DNA from: Betaproteobacteria bacterium
Lineage (GTDB): Bacteria; Pseudomonadota; Gammaproteobacteria; Burkholderiales; Rhodocyclaceae
Length of the DNA stretch: 64,000 nucleotides
Assembly: GCA_016234745.1 (NCBI GenBank)
Contig: JACRAR010000042.1
Coordinates: 1 to 64,000 of the forward strand
Reading direction: 5' to 3'
The notes under the pieces were generated by a model, which saw only the letters and a program-made list of their open reading frames with translations, did no database searches and was not told where the DNA came from. Within the stretch, counting starts at the first letter, position 1. Every line of letters starts with the position of its first letter. Of this stretch, positions 21,801 through 31,921 are shown piece by piece. The translations under genes and the position numbers were made by a program.

Positions 21801-23216
21801 GTGGCTGAAATCAAAACTGACTTTATTGTCGCCGACCTGAAGCTGGCCGATTGGGGCCGCAAGGAAATCCGCATTGCCGAAACCGAGATGCCCGGCCTCA
21901 TGGCGATCCGCGAGGAATACGCCAAGAGCCAGCCGCTCAAGGGTGCGCGCATCACCGGTTCACTGCATATGACCATCCAGACCGCGGTACTGATCGAGAC
22001 GCTCACTGCGCTCGGCGCCGAGGTGCGCTGGGCCTCGTGCAACATTTTCTCGACCCAGGATCATGCCGCCGCCGCCATTGCCCAGGACGGCGTCGCTGTC
22101 TTCGCCGTCAAGGGTGAATCGCTCACCGACTACTGGGATTACACCCACCGCATTTTCGAGTGGCCTGCCATTGACGGAAATGAGGGCTACTCCAACATGA
22201 TCCTCGACGACGGTGGCGACGCCACGCTGCTGCTGCACCTGGGCAGCCGCGCCGAGAAGGACATCAAGGTGCTCGACAAGCCCGACAGCGAAGAGGCGCG
22301 CATCCTGTTCGCCAGCATCCGCGCCAAGCTGGCCCAGGACAAGACCTGGTATTCGACCCGGCTGGCCAAAATCAAGGGCGTGACGGAAGAAACCACCACC
22401 GGCGTGCATCGCCTCTACCAGATGCATGAGCGCGGCGAACTGAAGATTCCCGCAATCAACGTCAACGACTCGGTCACCAAATCGAAATTCGACAACCTCT
22501 ACGGCTGCCGCGAATCGCTGGTGGACGGCATCAAGCGCGCCACCGACGTGATGATTGCCGGCAAGATCGCCGTGATCTGCGGCTATGGCGACGTCGGCAA
22601 GGGCTGCTGCCAGGCGATGCGGGCGCTCTCGGCGCAGGTCTGGGTCACCGAGGTCGACCCGATCTGCGCGCTGCAAGCCGCCATGGAAGGCTACCGCGTG
22701 GTCACCATGGACTACGCCGCCGACAAGGCCGACATCTTCGTCACCGCCACTGGCAATTGCCACGTCATCACTCACGATCACATGATCCGCATGAAGGACC
22801 AGGCGATCGTCTGCAACATCGGCCACTTCGACAGCGAGATCGAGGTCGCCGCGATCGAAAAATACCAGTGGGAGGAAATCAAGCCGCAGGTCGACCATGT
22901 GATCTTCCCCGATGGCAAGAGGATCATCCTGCTCGCCAAGGGCCGGCTGGTGAATCTCGGCTGCGCCACCGGCCACCCGAGCTATGTCATGTCGTCGTCA
23001 TTCGCCAACCAGACCATCGCACAGATCGAACTGTTCACGCGCAATGCCGATTATCCGGTCGGCGTGTATGTGCTGCCCAAGCATCTCGACGAAAAAGTGG
23101 CGCGGCTGCAGCTCAGGAAGCTCAACGCCCAGCTCAGCGAATTGACGGATGAGCAGGCCGCCTATATCGGCGTGCCGAAGCAGGGTCCGTTCAAGACGCA
23201 GAACTACCGCTACTGA
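21801..23216 (+). CDS. ahcY: Adenosylhomocysteinase
   Basis: AhcY (471 aa) hydrolyses S-adenosylhomocysteine to adenosine and homocysteine, removing the by-product that inhibits methyltransferases. Family text includes [48 protein letters not shown] and the NAD-binding loop [16 protein letters not shown]; the C terminus ends FKTQNYRY. The GTG at 21801 has AAAGGAG 7 nt upstream and gives the usual N terminus ([19 protein letters not shown]). It is first in the ahcY-metF operon under the SAH riboswitch. Confidence 0.97.
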   Translation: MAEIKTDFIVADLKLADWGRKEIRIAETEMPGLMAIREEYAKSQPLKGARITGSLHMTIQTAVLIETLTALGAEVRWASCNIFSTQDHAAAAIAQDGVAVFAVKGESLTDYWDYTHRIFEWPAIDGNEGYSNMILDDGGDATLLLHLGSRAEKDIKVLDKPDSEEARILFASIRAKLAQDKTWYSTRLAKIKGVTEETTTGVHRLYQMHERGELKIPAINVNDSVTKSKFDNLYGCRESLVDGIKRATDVMIAGKIAVICGYGDVGKGCCQAMRALSAQVWVTEVDPICALQAAMEGYRVVTMDYAADKADIFVTATGNCHVITHDHMIRMKDQAIVCNIGHFDSEIEVAAIEKYQWEEIKPQVDHVIFPDGKRIILLAKGRLVNLGCATGHPSYVMSSSFANQTIAQIELFTRNADYPVGVYVLPKHLDEKVARLQLRKLNAQLSELTDEQAAYIGVPKQGPFKTQNYRY

Positions 23217-23235
23217 GCCGGTGCAGCGGAAAACC

Positions 23236-24066
23236 ATGCACAAGCCCGAATTTTCCGTCGAGTGTTTTCCGCCGCAAACGCCGGAGGGCATGGAAAAGCT
23301 GCGCTCGGTGCGCGCCCGGCTGGCGCTGCTGAAACCGGCTTTCTTTTCGGTTACCTATGGCGCCGGCGGTTCGACGCGCGAGCGCACCTATGACACGGTG
23401 ATGGAGATCGTCGGCGCCGGCCTGGCTGCGGCGCCGCATGTCTCCTGCGTGGGTTCGACGCGCAACGGCATCCGGGAAATTCTTTCGGCTTATCAGGCCC
23501 GGGGCATCAAGCGCATCGTCGCCCTGCGCGGCGACCTGCCCTCGGGCATGGCCGAAACCGGCGAGTTCAGCCATGCCAATGAACTGGTTTCCTTCATCCG
23601 CGAGGAGACCGGCGACTGGTTCCACATCGACGTGGCCTGCTATCCCGAAGTCCATCCGCAAGCCCGCTCGGCCGATATCGACCTGAGCAACTTCAAGCGC
23701 AAAGTCGAAGCCGGCGCCAACGCCGCGATCACGCAATTCTTCTACAACGCGGATGCCTATGAGCATTTCGTCGAGGCGGCGCGACGCATCAACATCAGCG
23801 TGCCGATCGTGCCCGGCATCATGCCCATCGCCAGCTTCTCCAAGCTGGCGCGCTTCGCGGATTCATGCGGCGCCGAAATCCCGCGCTGGATGCGCAAGAA
23901 GTTCGAGTCGTTCGGCGATGACACCGAGTCAATCCGCGCCTTCGGCCTGGATGTGGTCAGCGAACTCTGCCAGCGCCTGCTCGCCGGAGGGGCGCCCGGT
24001 CTGCACTTCTATACCCTCAACCAGGCCGGGTTGACCACGGCGATCTGGCAACGGCTGGGGTTGTAA
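23236..24066 (+). CDS. metF: Methylenetetrahydrofolate reductase
   Basis: MetF (276 aa) is a flavoprotein that reduces 5,10-methylene-THF to 5-methyl-THF, the methyl donor for methionine synthesis. The family N terminus EFSVECFPPQTPEGMEKL, FFSVTYGAGGSTRERT, the FAD-contact region IVALRGDLP and FIREETGDWFHIDVACYPEVHP are present. The ATG at 23236 is 19 bp after ahcY. The pair recycles homocysteine to methionine, so co-control by the SAH riboswitch is expected. Confidence 0.96.
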   Translation: MHKPEFSVECFPPQTPEGMEKLRSVRARLALLKPAFFSVTYGAGGSTRERTYDTVMEIVGAGLAAAPHVSCVGSTRNGIREILSAYQARGIKRIVALRGDLPSGMAETGEFSHANELVSFIREETGDWFHIDVACYPEVHPQARSADIDLSNFKRKVEAGANAAITQFFYNADAYEHFVEAARRINISVPIVPGIMPIASFSKLARFADSCGAEIPRWMRKKFESFGDDTESIRAFGLDVVSELCQRLLAGGAPGLHFYTLNQAGLTTAIWQRLGL

Positions 24067-24077
24067 GCAAGCTCGCG

Positions 24078-24094
24078 GAGTGGTTTTGCCACTC
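24078..24094 (+). terminator. Possible terminator after metF
   Basis: GAGTGG and CCACTC form a 6-bp stem with a TTTTG loop 12 nt after the metF stop; partial pairing of flanking GCG/CGC could extend it. There is no T tract, so this is weak. Confidence 0.3.
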
Positions 24095-24202
24095 TGCCGC
24101 CGATTCTTCGCCGTCACATGCAAAGATTGACGCAGGATTGGCGATGGTAAAGAATCGCTACACAAAGGGGAGTTGGATCATCTTGGCGAATAGGAGATTG
24201 CG

Positions 24203-24631
24203 ATGAAGTTCATTCTGACAATGTTGCTTTGCATGGTTTCCATAGCCGTTTTGGCCGGCCCGCTGGACCAGAAGAAGGCAGAGTCTCACCTGAAGGCGGT
24301 TGCGGCAAGCGACATCGAAGCACTGATGGCGGATTATGCCGACGATGCCTACATGGAATGGGTGGGCGGACCGCTGGACGGCCGCTATACCGGCAAGACT
24401 GCAATTCGCGAGGTCTGGACCAAGTTCATTGCCGCCAACGACAAGCAGCCGCGCCCGGCGAATGTCGGCAAGCTGGTGACCTATGGCAACCCCAAAGGCG
24501 TGTCGCTGCATGCCGAGGCAGAGTATGGCGGCAAGACTCCCGTGAAGGTGTGGCATGTGCTGGTTTATCGCGACGGAGTACTGACCAGCGAGACTTGGCA
24601 GATCGCTCCGGCAATCAAAGTTGGCGGCTGA
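24203..24631 (+). CDS. Exported NTF2/SnoaL-like protein
   Basis: A 142-residue protein with a clear Sec signal peptide (MKFILTMLLCMVSIAVLAG) followed by a compact NTF2/DUF4440-like fold. It includes HLKAVAASDIEALMADYADDAYMEWVGGPLDGRYTGKTAIREVW, the typical helix-strand pattern of SnoaL-type proteins. AGGAG precedes the ATG by 7 nt. The stop overlaps the start of the cupredoxin gene by one base. It is the first gene of a three-gene unit ending in a GGDEF/EAL receptor. Its role is unknown; a periplasmic ligand-binding or enzyme role is inference. Confidence 0.8.
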   Translation: MKFILTMLLCMVSIAVLAGPLDQKKAESHLKAVAASDIEALMADYADDAYMEWVGGPLDGRYTGKTAIREVWTKFIAANDKQPRPANVGKLVTYGNPKGVSLHAEAEYGGKTPVKVWHVLVYRDGVLTSETWQIAPAIKVGG

Positions 24632-25272
24632 TGTCAAAATGGGTGTTGGCTGCGCTGCCCGTGGCCATGCTGGGCTGGGCGTGCGCTGCCAACGCGGCCA
24701 GCATCAATGCGATGGTCAGAACACCCGACGGCATTCCCGTGGAGGATGCTGCTGTGGTGCTGAATCCGGCTTCAGGGATGCCGCGCCCTGCCTTACGCCG
24801 CGCCACCATCGAGCAACGCGACCGTGAATTCCAGCCTTATCTGACGATCGTGACGAAAGGCACGGCGATCGACTTTCCCAATCGGGACCCTTTCAAGCAC
24901 CACGTCTATTCCTTCTCGCCACCCAACGTTTTCGAAATCAAGCTCTACGCCGACAAGCCCGCCAAGCCAATCCTGTTCGACAAAAGCGGGGAGGTCGTGC
25001 TCGGCTGCAATATCCATGATTGGATGGAAGCCCATGTACTGGTAGTGGAAACGCCGTGGTTTGCCAAGAGCGGCGCTGATGGCAGCGCGACGATCAAGCA
25101 TCTGCCTGCGGGCGCCTATCGCCTGCGGCTCTGGCATCCACGGCAAAGGGCTGTCGTTGCCGATGTGAAAGTGGAACTCAAAAGCACCGACGCTCAACAT
25201 TTCGATATGACAATTGATGTCGCGCCGCGTGCCGTCGTCAAAAAACCGCCACCGGATGCCGGCGGTTATTAA
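24631..25272 (+). CDS. Periplasmic cupredoxin-like protein (annotated in relatives as methylamine utilisation protein)
   Basis: A 213-residue exported protein with signal peptide MSKWVLAALPVAMLGWACAANA. A plastocyanin-like core has a possible type-1 copper site: His in DPFKHHVYSF, then Cys, His and Met in GCNIHDWM. A beta-sandwich tail follows (GAYRLRLWHPRQRAVVADVKVEL), resembling a carboxypeptidase regulatory-like fold. The N-terminal part (INAMVRTPDGIPVEDAAVVL) is another such strand pattern. It overlaps the upstream NTF2-like gene by one base and is 15 bp before the GGDEF/EAL gene. The context suggests redox or copper input to that receptor, which is inference. Confidence 0.8.
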   Translation: MSKWVLAALPVAMLGWACAANAASINAMVRTPDGIPVEDAAVVLNPASGMPRPALRRATIEQRDREFQPYLTIVTKGTAIDFPNRDPFKHHVYSFSPPNVFEIKLYADKPAKPILFDKSGEVVLGCNIHDWMEAHVLVVETPWFAKSGADGSATIKHLPAGAYRLRLWHPRQRAVVADVKVELKSTDAQHFDMTIDVAPRAVVKKPPPDAGGY

Positions 25273-25287
25273 GTCACCGACATAGCA

Positions 25288-27594
25288 ATGACCGTGTTTC
25301 GCAGTCTCGAACGGCGCATCGCGGTGGTCTTCGTCGGCCTGCTCGTGTTCGTGATGGTCCTGATGCTTCTCATCGTCGGGCGCAGCAGCGAAGTCATCAT
25401 CGGCGCAGAATCGCAGCGCCAGCTGGCGGCCGGTGCGCGCAACTTCAGCAACCTCATCGAGCGCGACCGCCGCCAGCTGGAACTGGCGGCAAGCGTGCTG
25501 GCCGGGGATTTCGGCTTCCGTGAAGCCATTGCCACCCAGGATCGCGCCACCGTGCTTTCCGTGCTGCGCAATCATGGCTCGAGAATCGGCGCACGCATGA
25601 TGATGATCCTGTCGTTAAACGGGGAAGTACTGTTCGACACGCGACGGCCTGCCGAAGCATCTCACACCTTTCTTTTTCAGGCTCTGCTGGATCGGGCGAA
25701 ACAGGAGGAACGCAGCGGCGATGTGGTTCTCATGGAAGATATGCGGCCCTACCAGATTGTGATCGTGCCGATCATGGCCCCCGTCCGGACCGCCTGGGTC
25801 GTGATGGGATTCCCTGTGGAAGATACCTGGGCCGAGGAATTCTCGCGCTCCAGCGGGCTGGATGTCAGTGTCGTTTCCGCGGCAGGCGGGATTCGCGCCA
25901 GCTCGCTTCCTCCCGCGCTGCGCCAGGCTTTGACCGCCGTGCAATGGGAGGCGCTGGACGAACAACCCAAGCAGCTGACTCTCGCTGGATATCACTACCA
26001 TGCCGTTTCTCTCGCGCTCGGCTCCCAGGCTCGCGTGCTGTTGATGCTTTCGCTGGAACGCAGTGAGGCCGTATTCCGCAACCTTGAACACATCCTCTTC
26101 ATCATCGCCGCATGCAGCATAGGGTTATTTGTAGTCGGCAGCTTCAGTCTGGCGCGGCGCATCGCCGGTCCGGTGAACCATCTGGTGCGGGCAGCGCAAA
26201 GATTCGAGGCGGGCGACTACAGCCCTGCCGCGACAGTGTCAGCCCCCGACGAAATAGGCCAGTTGGCAGCCAGTTTCGAGCACATGCGCGCCGGGATAGC
26301 GGCACGCGAACAGAAGATCTCGCGTCTTGCATACGAAGACACGCTCACCGGATTGCCCAATCGCACCCGCCTGACGGAAAGCTTGTCTGCGCTCGGCCCC
26401 GATGACCATGCAGTCATTGCCGTTCTCGACCTTGACCGATTCGCCCCAATCAACGACGCGCTCGGCCATCGGGTTGGCGACAGCCTGTTGCAACTCGTTG
26501 GCTCCCGGTTACTCGAAATCATGCCGCAGGGCGGCATGCTGGCGCGGCTGTGGGGCGATGAATTTGCCTTTCTGATCGAGAAGGCGGAACCCGAAACGGC
26601 GCGCCAGTTCGCCGAACGGCTATTGGAGGCTCTGCGCAAGCCGATCGACATCGATGGCCAGAAGCTTGATGTCAGCGGCAGCATTGGCATGGCGTTTTAT
26701 CCAGACGACGGATGCGACATGGATGTCCTGCTGCGCCGCGCCGAACTTGCCATGTATGCCGCCAAGCAGCGCCAATGCGGCTGCATGTTCGCCGCAGAAG
26801 TGGGGGAAGGTCCGCCGCCCGAACAGCTGTCATTGATCGGCGAGATGCGCCAGGCTTTGGAGTGCAACCAATTTGTTCTTTATTACCAGCCCAAGCTTGA
26901 CCTGGCCGCCAACCAGGTGGTGGGCGCTGAAGCTCTGTTGCGCTGGCAGCATCCGGAGCGCGGCTTGATACCGCCGGGAAACTTCATTCCGTTTGCCGAG
27001 AAGACCGGCTTCATCCGGGAAATCACGCCCAGGCTGCTCGAGGACATCGCTGCGCAAGCCGCATCCTGGCGGGAGCGCGGCATGCAACTGGTGCTCTCCG
27101 CCAATCTTTCGGCGCGCGACTTGCTTAACCCTGGTCTGGTGCGACTGATGCGCGAGTTGCTCGAAACATACGGATTATCCCCTCAGGCGCTTTGCCTTGA
27201 AATTACCGAGAGCGCATTAATGGAGGACCCGATGCTGGCTCAAGCCCACCTGGCCGAGCTTGCCGGCATCGGTCTCAAGCTGTCCATCGACGACTACGGC
27301 GCCGGACAGGCTTCGTTGGCCTATCTCAAGTCTTTGCCGGTCCATGAACTCAAGATCGATCAAAGCTTCATCAACTCACTGGCGCTGTCCCCCAAGGACG
27401 CGGCCATCGTTCGCTCCACCGTTGCCTTGGGCCATGCATTGGGTCTGTCCGTGGTTGCCGAGGGCATCGAAAGCCAAACCGACCTGGACTGGCTCAGGGA
27501 GGTCGGTTGCGACATCGGCCAGGGATATTTCATTGCGCGCCCCATGCCGGCAGCAGACTTCTCTGCTTGGCTGACGCGACGCGCGCTCATCTGA
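25288..27594 (+). CDS. Membrane GGDEF/EAL protein, probable c-di-GMP phosphodiesterase
   Basis: A 768-residue inner-membrane signalling protein: TM helix about residues 13-32, a periplasmic sensor region to about 268, a second TM (ILFIIAACSIGLFVVGSF), HAMP about 290-340, GGDEF about 345-500 and EAL about 520-765. The GGDEF signature is degenerate, W422-G-D-E-F, so cyclase activity is doubtful. The EAL domain keeps GAEALLRW (E548), EITESALME, SIDDYGAGQASLAYLKSLP and VVAEGIESQ, so phosphodiesterase activity is likely. The two exported proteins encoded just upstream could interact with the periplasmic sensor. It is the last gene of that unit. Confidence 0.9.
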   Translation: MTVFRSLERRIAVVFVGLLVFVMVLMLLIVGRSSEVIIGAESQRQLAAGARNFSNLIERDRRQLELAASVLAGDFGFREAIATQDRATVLSVLRNHGSRIGARMMMILSLNGEVLFDTRRPAEASHTFLFQALLDRAKQEERSGDVVLMEDMRPYQIVIVPIMAPVRTAWVVMGFPVEDTWAEEFSRSSGLDVSVVSAAGGIRASSLPPALRQALTAVQWEALDEQPKQLTLAGYHYHAVSLALGSQARVLLMLSLERSEAVFRNLEHILFIIAACSIGLFVVGSFSLARRIAGPVNHLVRAAQRFEAGDYSPAATVSAPDEIGQLAASFEHMRAGIAAREQKISRLAYEDTLTGLPNRTRLTESLSALGPDDHAVIAVLDLDRFAPINDALGHRVGDSLLQLVGSRLLEIMPQGGMLARLWGDEFAFLIEKAEPETARQFAERLLEALRKPIDIDGQKLDVSGSIGMAFYPDDGCDMDVLLRRAELAMYAAKQRQCGCMFAAEVGEGPPPEQLSLIGEMRQALECNQFVLYYQPKLDLAANQVVGAEALLRWQHPERGLIPPGNFIPFAEKTGFIREITPRLLEDIAAQAASWRERGMQLVLSANLSARDLLNPGLVRLMRELLETYGLSPQALCLEITESALMEDPMLAQAHLAELAGIGLKLSIDDYGAGQASLAYLKSLPVHELKIDQSFINSLALSPKDAAIVRSTVALGHALGLSVVAEGIESQTDLDWLREVGCDIGQGYFIARPMPAADFSAWLTRRALI

Positions 27595-27655
27595 TCAATA
27601 CCTGAAGTCACGGCCGCCCGATGCCCGGTGGCCGCGTTGGGACCTGCCCGAATGT

Positions 27656-27661
27656 TAGAAT
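27656..27661 (+). promoter_or_regulatory. Possible -10 for the yebC-ruv-tol run
   Basis: TAGAAT lies 42 nt before the yebC start in the intergenic space after the GGDEF/EAL gene. A -35 is not clear: TTGGGA is present, but with only 13 bp spacing. Confidence 0.3.
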
Positions 27662-27703
27662 CCGCGCCTATTCAGCAAACCTATTGAGCAAAAAGGACAA
27701 CTC

Positions 27704-28441
27704 ATGGCGGGTCATTCCAAATGGGCCAACATCCAGCATCGCAAGGGGCGCCAGGATGCCAAGCGCGGCAAGGCATTCACCAAGCTGATCAAGGAAATCA
27801 CGGTTGCCGCACGAATGGGCGGCGGCGACCTGAATTTCAATCCGCGCTTGCGCCTCGCGATCGAGAGGGCCAAAGCCGAAAACATGCCCGGCGACAACAT
27901 CAAGAACGCCATCAAGCGCGGCACCGGCGAGCTGGAAGGCGTGAATTACGAAGAAATGCGCTATGAGGGCTACGGCATCAACGGCGCCGCAGTGATCGTC
28001 GATTGCCTCACCGACAACAAGACGCGTACCGTCGCCGACGTGCGCCACGCTTTCAACAAGTATGGCGGCAATCTCGGCACCGACGGTTCGGTGGCCTTCC
28101 TCTTCAAGCATTGCGGACAGTTCCTGTTCGCACCGGGAACCGACGAGGACAAGCTCATGGAGGTGGCGCTGGATTCCGGCGCAGAGGATGTGGTGAGCAA
28201 CGAGGACGGTTCGATCGAGGTGCTGTGCAGCCCGAACGATTTCATCACCGTCAAGGATGCCTTGGAGAAAGCCGGTTTCCAGACCGATCTGGCCGAAGTC
28301 GCGATGAAGCCGCTGACCGAAATCGAGTTTGCCGGCGAGGACGCGCTCAGGATGCAGAAGCTGCTCGATGCCCTGGAAGCCTGCGACGATGTCCAGGAAG
28401 TGTATTCCAACGCCTTGATCGAGGAATCCGAAGCCTCGTGA
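27704..28441 (+). CDS. yebC: YebC/PmpR/TACO1-family protein
   Basis: A 245-residue YebC-family protein; the start [25 protein letters not shown] is diagnostic. Family members are described both as DNA-binding regulators and as translation factors acting on poly-proline stretches. AAAAGGAC precedes the ATG. Its stop overlaps the ruvC start (GTGA), which ties it to the Holliday-junction operon, a common arrangement in proteobacteria. Confidence 0.95.
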   Translation: MAGHSKWANIQHRKGRQDAKRGKAFTKLIKEITVAARMGGGDLNFNPRLRLAIERAKAENMPGDNIKNAIKRGTGELEGVNYEEMRYEGYGINGAAVIVDCLTDNKTRTVADVRHAFNKYGGNLGTDGSVAFLFKHCGQFLFAPGTDEDKLMEVALDSGAEDVVSNEDGSIEVLCSPNDFITVKDALEKAGFQTDLAEVAMKPLTEIEFAGEDALRMQKLLDALEACDDVQEVYSNALIEESEAS

Positions 28442-28989
28442 GCAAGGCCGATGGCGCTCAGCCACTGCGGATACTCGGCATCGACCCGGGCTTGCGCGTG
28501 ACCGGCTTTGGCGTGATCGAGAAACGTAACGGCAAGCTCGAATACCTCAGCAGCGGCTGCATCAAGACGGCGGGGGAAGGTGGCGCCTTGCCGGAGCGCC
28601 TCAAGGCAATTCTCGACGGCATCGCCGAGGTCGTGGCGACACAGCAACCGGATCAGGCGGCCATCGAAAAAGTTTTCGTCAACGTCAACCCGCAATCCAC
28701 GCTGCTGCTGGGGCAGGCGCGCGGCGCCGCAATCAGTGCGCTGGTGCTGGCAAACCTGCCGGTGGCGGAATATACGGCGTTGCAGATCAAGCAGGCCGTG
28801 GTCGGGCAAGGCAAGGCGGCCAAGCAGCAGGTGCAGCAGATGGTGCGCAGATTGCTGAATCTGTCCGGCGATCCCAGCCCGGACGCCGCCGACGCACTGG
28901 CCTGTGCGATATGCCATGCCCATGGCGGTCAAGGTCTTGGCGCCCTGGCCACCGCCGGCTTTCGCGTCAGGAAGGGCCGGCTGGTCTAA
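28438..28989 (+). CDS. ruvC: Holliday junction resolvase RuvC
   Basis: RuvC (183 aa) cuts four-way junctions symmetrically during recombination repair. The first catalytic Asp is in [15 protein letters not shown], a Glu in [22 protein letters not shown], and the last acidic residues in [14 protein letters not shown]. The GTG at 28438 overlaps the yebC stop (GTGA) and gives a family-length protein; upstream codons in this frame lie within yebC and are not used. Confidence 0.95.
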   Translation: MSKADGAQPLRILGIDPGLRVTGFGVIEKRNGKLEYLSSGCIKTAGEGGALPERLKAILDGIAEVVATQQPDQAAIEKVFVNVNPQSTLLLGQARGAAISALVLANLPVAEYTALQIKQAVVGQGKAAKQQVQQMVRRLLNLSGDPSPDAADALACAICHAHGGQGLGALATAGFRVRKGRLV

Positions 28990-29000
28990 GGAGAGAGAAC

Positions 29001-29588
29001 ATGATTGGTCGCCTCACCGGCATCCTGATTGAAAAGAACCCGCCGCTCATCACCCTGGATGTGCATGGCGTCGGTTACGACATCGACGTGCCGATGAGCA
29101 CCTTCTACAACCTGCCGGCAACCGGCGAAAAACTCAGCCTGTTCACCCACCTGATCGTGCGCGAGGATGGCCACTTCCTCTATGGCTTCCTTTCCTGCGA
29201 CGAGCGTGCCGCCTTCCGCCAGTTGCTCAAGATCAGCGGTATCGGCGCACGCATCGCGCTGGCCGTGCTGTCCGGTTTGTCCGTGAATGAACTGGCACAG
29301 GCCATCACAATGCAGGAAGCGGGACGCCTGGTAAAGATTCCGGGGATCGGCAAGAAAACGGCTGAGCGGCTGCTGCTCGAATTGCGCGACAAACTGCCCA
29401 AGGTTTCCGTCACGGGTGTCGCAATTTCCGGAGCCACAGTGCATGACGACGCAGCCGATATACTGAATGCATTGCTGGCACTCGGCTACAGCGAACGCGA
29501 GGCTTTGCCGGCACTCAAAACGCTGCCTGCCGGAACGCCAGTACCCGAAGGAATACGCCAGGCATTAAAGCTGCTTTCGAAGGCCTGA
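29001..29588 (+). CDS. ruvA: Holliday junction DNA helicase subunit RuvA
   Basis: RuvA (195 aa) binds the Holliday junction as a tetramer and loads RuvB. N-terminal OB fold ([23 protein letters not shown]), helix-hairpin-helix motifs ([38 protein letters not shown]) and the C-terminal RuvB-contact domain are present. The ATG at 29001 follows AAGGAGAGAG with ideal spacing. It lies 11 bp after ruvC. Confidence 0.96.
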   Translation: MIGRLTGILIEKNPPLITLDVHGVGYDIDVPMSTFYNLPATGEKLSLFTHLIVREDGHFLYGFLSCDERAAFRQLLKISGIGARIALAVLSGLSVNELAQAITMQEAGRLVKIPGIGKKTAERLLLELRDKLPKVSVTGVAISGATVHDDAADILNALLALGYSEREALPALKTLPAGTPVPEGIRQALKLLSKA

Positions 29589-29616
29589 GCCAAGGTCAGT
29601 TAAACTGTATGTAGTT

Positions 29617-30674
<1,058 letters not shown>

Positions 30675-30678
<4 letters not shown>

Positions 30679-31097
30679 AGTCGTCCGCCTTCCATCTGCC
30701 GGTGCGGGTGTATTACGAGGACACCGATGCCGCTGGCGTCGTGTATTACGCGAGCTACCTGAAGTTCATCGAACGCGGACGCACCGAGTGGTTGCGCAAG
30801 CTGGGCCATGAGCAGACCCGGCTGGCGCAGGATCTGGGCATTGCTTTTGCCGTGCGCTCGATGACCGCCGAGTATTTCAAGCCGGCGCGGCTTGACGACC
30901 AGTTGAACGTTTGCACCCGCATGCTGTCTCTAGGCCGGGCGCAACTGGCGTTCGACCAAAAGGTCGAGCGAGGCGATGAACTCCTGTTCTCCGCGAACAT
31001 CCGCGTCGCCTGCTTCGACCCGCAGCGCTACAAGGCAACCGCGATACCGAAGGCGCTGCATGAAAAATTCAAGGCCTTGATTGGAAAACAAGCATGA
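30675..31097 (+). CDS. ybgC: Tol-Pal-associated acyl-CoA thioesterase
   Basis: A 140-residue hotdog-fold thioesterase of the YbgC/4-hydroxybenzoyl-CoA type. The catalytic Asp lies in [29 protein letters not shown]. YbgC hydrolyses acyl-CoA thioesters and is linked to phospholipid metabolism near the Tol complex. It overlaps ruvB (ATGA) upstream and tolQ (ATGA) downstream. Confidence 0.94.
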
Positions 31098-31774
31098 ACC
31101 TTACCCAGGATTTATCCATCATCGAACTGGTCGTCAATGCGAGCCTGGTGGTCAAGCTCATCATGGCGCTGCTGGCCACCGTCTCCTTCATGTCGTGGTA
31201 CTGGATCTTTCGCAAGTGGTTTGCCTTGCGCGATGCGCGTGTGCGCACCGACAAGTTCGAGCGCGACTTCTGGAGCGGCGGCGACCTCAACAGCCTCTAC
31301 CAGAGCGCGGCCAACGACCGGCATGGCAGCGGCGCGCTGGAGCGGATTTTCGCGGCGGGCTATCGCGAGTTTTCCAAACTGCGCGGCTCGCAAAAAACGC
31401 TCGACCCGTCCGCCGTGGTTGACGGCGCCCGGCGTGCGATGCGCGCCACCTACCAGCGTGAGATCGACGAACTCGACGCCCATCTGGCCTTTCTCGCCTC
31501 AGTCGGCTCGGTCTCGCCCTATGTCGGCCTGCTCGGCACGGTGTGGGGCATCATGCATTCGTTTCGCGGCCTGGCTAGCATGAGTTCGGCGACGCTGGCC
31601 GCCGTCGCACCCGGTATTGCCGAGGCGCTGGTGGCCACCGCCATCGGCCTGTTCGCGGCGATTCCGGCAACGGTGGCCTACAACCGCTTTGCCCATGACG
31701 TCGACCGCGTCGCCGTGCGCTTCGAGAGCTTCATGGAAGAGTTCTCCAACATCCTGCAACGACAGATGAGATGA
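31094..31774 (+). CDS. tolQ: Tol-Pal system proton channel subunit TolQ
   Basis: TolQ (226 aa) forms with TolR the proton-driven motor that energises TolA during cell-envelope constriction. Three TM segments are visible (about residues 16-38, 130-150 and 170-195), the last two in the ExbB/MotA pattern: GSVSPYVGLLGTVWGIMHSF and VAPGIAEALVATAIGLFAAIPATVAYNRF. It overlaps ybgC by ATGA. The usual tight junction with tolR is interrupted here by about 130 bp. Confidence 0.96.
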   Translation: MNLTQDLSIIELVVNASLVVKLIMALLATVSFMSWYWIFRKWFALRDARVRTDKFERDFWSGGDLNSLYQSAANDRHGSGALERIFAAGYREFSKLRGSQKTLDPSAVVDGARRAMRATYQREIDELDAHLAFLASVGSVSPYVGLLGTVWGIMHSFRGLASMSSATLAAVAPGIAEALVATAIGLFAAIPATVAYNRFAHDVDRVAVRFESFMEEFSNILQRQMR

Positions 31775-31911
31775 AGCCTCGCCGATTTGAATCCGCCGCG
31801 ATTTGCGCGGCGCCACTTCAGTCACCCTCTTCCTCGGGAAGGGGGTTGGGGGAATGGCACACCATCTTGTCGCATAGCGCCGTTGTCTCATTGGTGAGGT
31901 ACTGCCAATGA
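31771..31911 (+). CDS. Possible coupling leader frame between tolQ and tolR, 46 codons
   Basis: An open frame begins with an ATG overlapping the tolQ stop (ATGA at 31771-31774) and ends with a TGA overlapping the tolR ATG (ATGA at 31908-31911). Its product begins MKPRRFESAAICAAPLQSP and resembles nothing I know. Ribosomes ending tolQ could re-initiate here, melt the start-codon hairpin and hand over to tolR. Alternatively it is a relic of the original tolR 5' end, shifted by an insertion. Coding potential as a functional protein is doubtful. Confidence 0.35.
   Translation: MKPRRFESAAICAAPLQSPSSSGRGLGEWHTILSHSAVVSLVRYCQ
31775..31907. repeat. Palindrome-rich insertion between tolQ and tolR
   Basis: Three hairpins occupy the spacer: CGCCGCG/CGCGGCG (31794-31812), an imperfect CCTCTTCC/GGAAGGGG (about 31826-31845) in a pyrimidine/G-rich stretch typical of dispersed bacterial repeats, and the 17-bp start-codon hairpin at 31878-31921. 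ATGAGA occurs at both ends (31766-31771 and 31908-31913) and may be a target duplication. Other gene junctions in this run overlap or are nearly adjacent, so this looks inserted. Confidence 0.55.
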
Positions 31912-31921
31912 GACAACGGCG
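31878..31921 (+). promoter_or_regulatory. 17-bp hairpin enclosing the tolR start codon
   Basis: CGCCGTTGTCTCATTGG (31878-31894) is an exact reverse complement of 31905-31921, which includes the tolR ATG and its first codons. The 10-nt loop carries the Shine-Dalgarno GAGG (31896-31899), 8 nt before the ATG. In free mRNA the start codon would be buried in the stem, so translation of tolR should depend on ribosomes arriving from upstream. Confidence 0.6.

Noticed and set aside
25288-27594. Active diguanylate cyclase
   Set aside because: The GGDEF signature is W-G-D-E-F, whereas the EAL motifs are intact, so phosphodiesterase activity is the more likely output.
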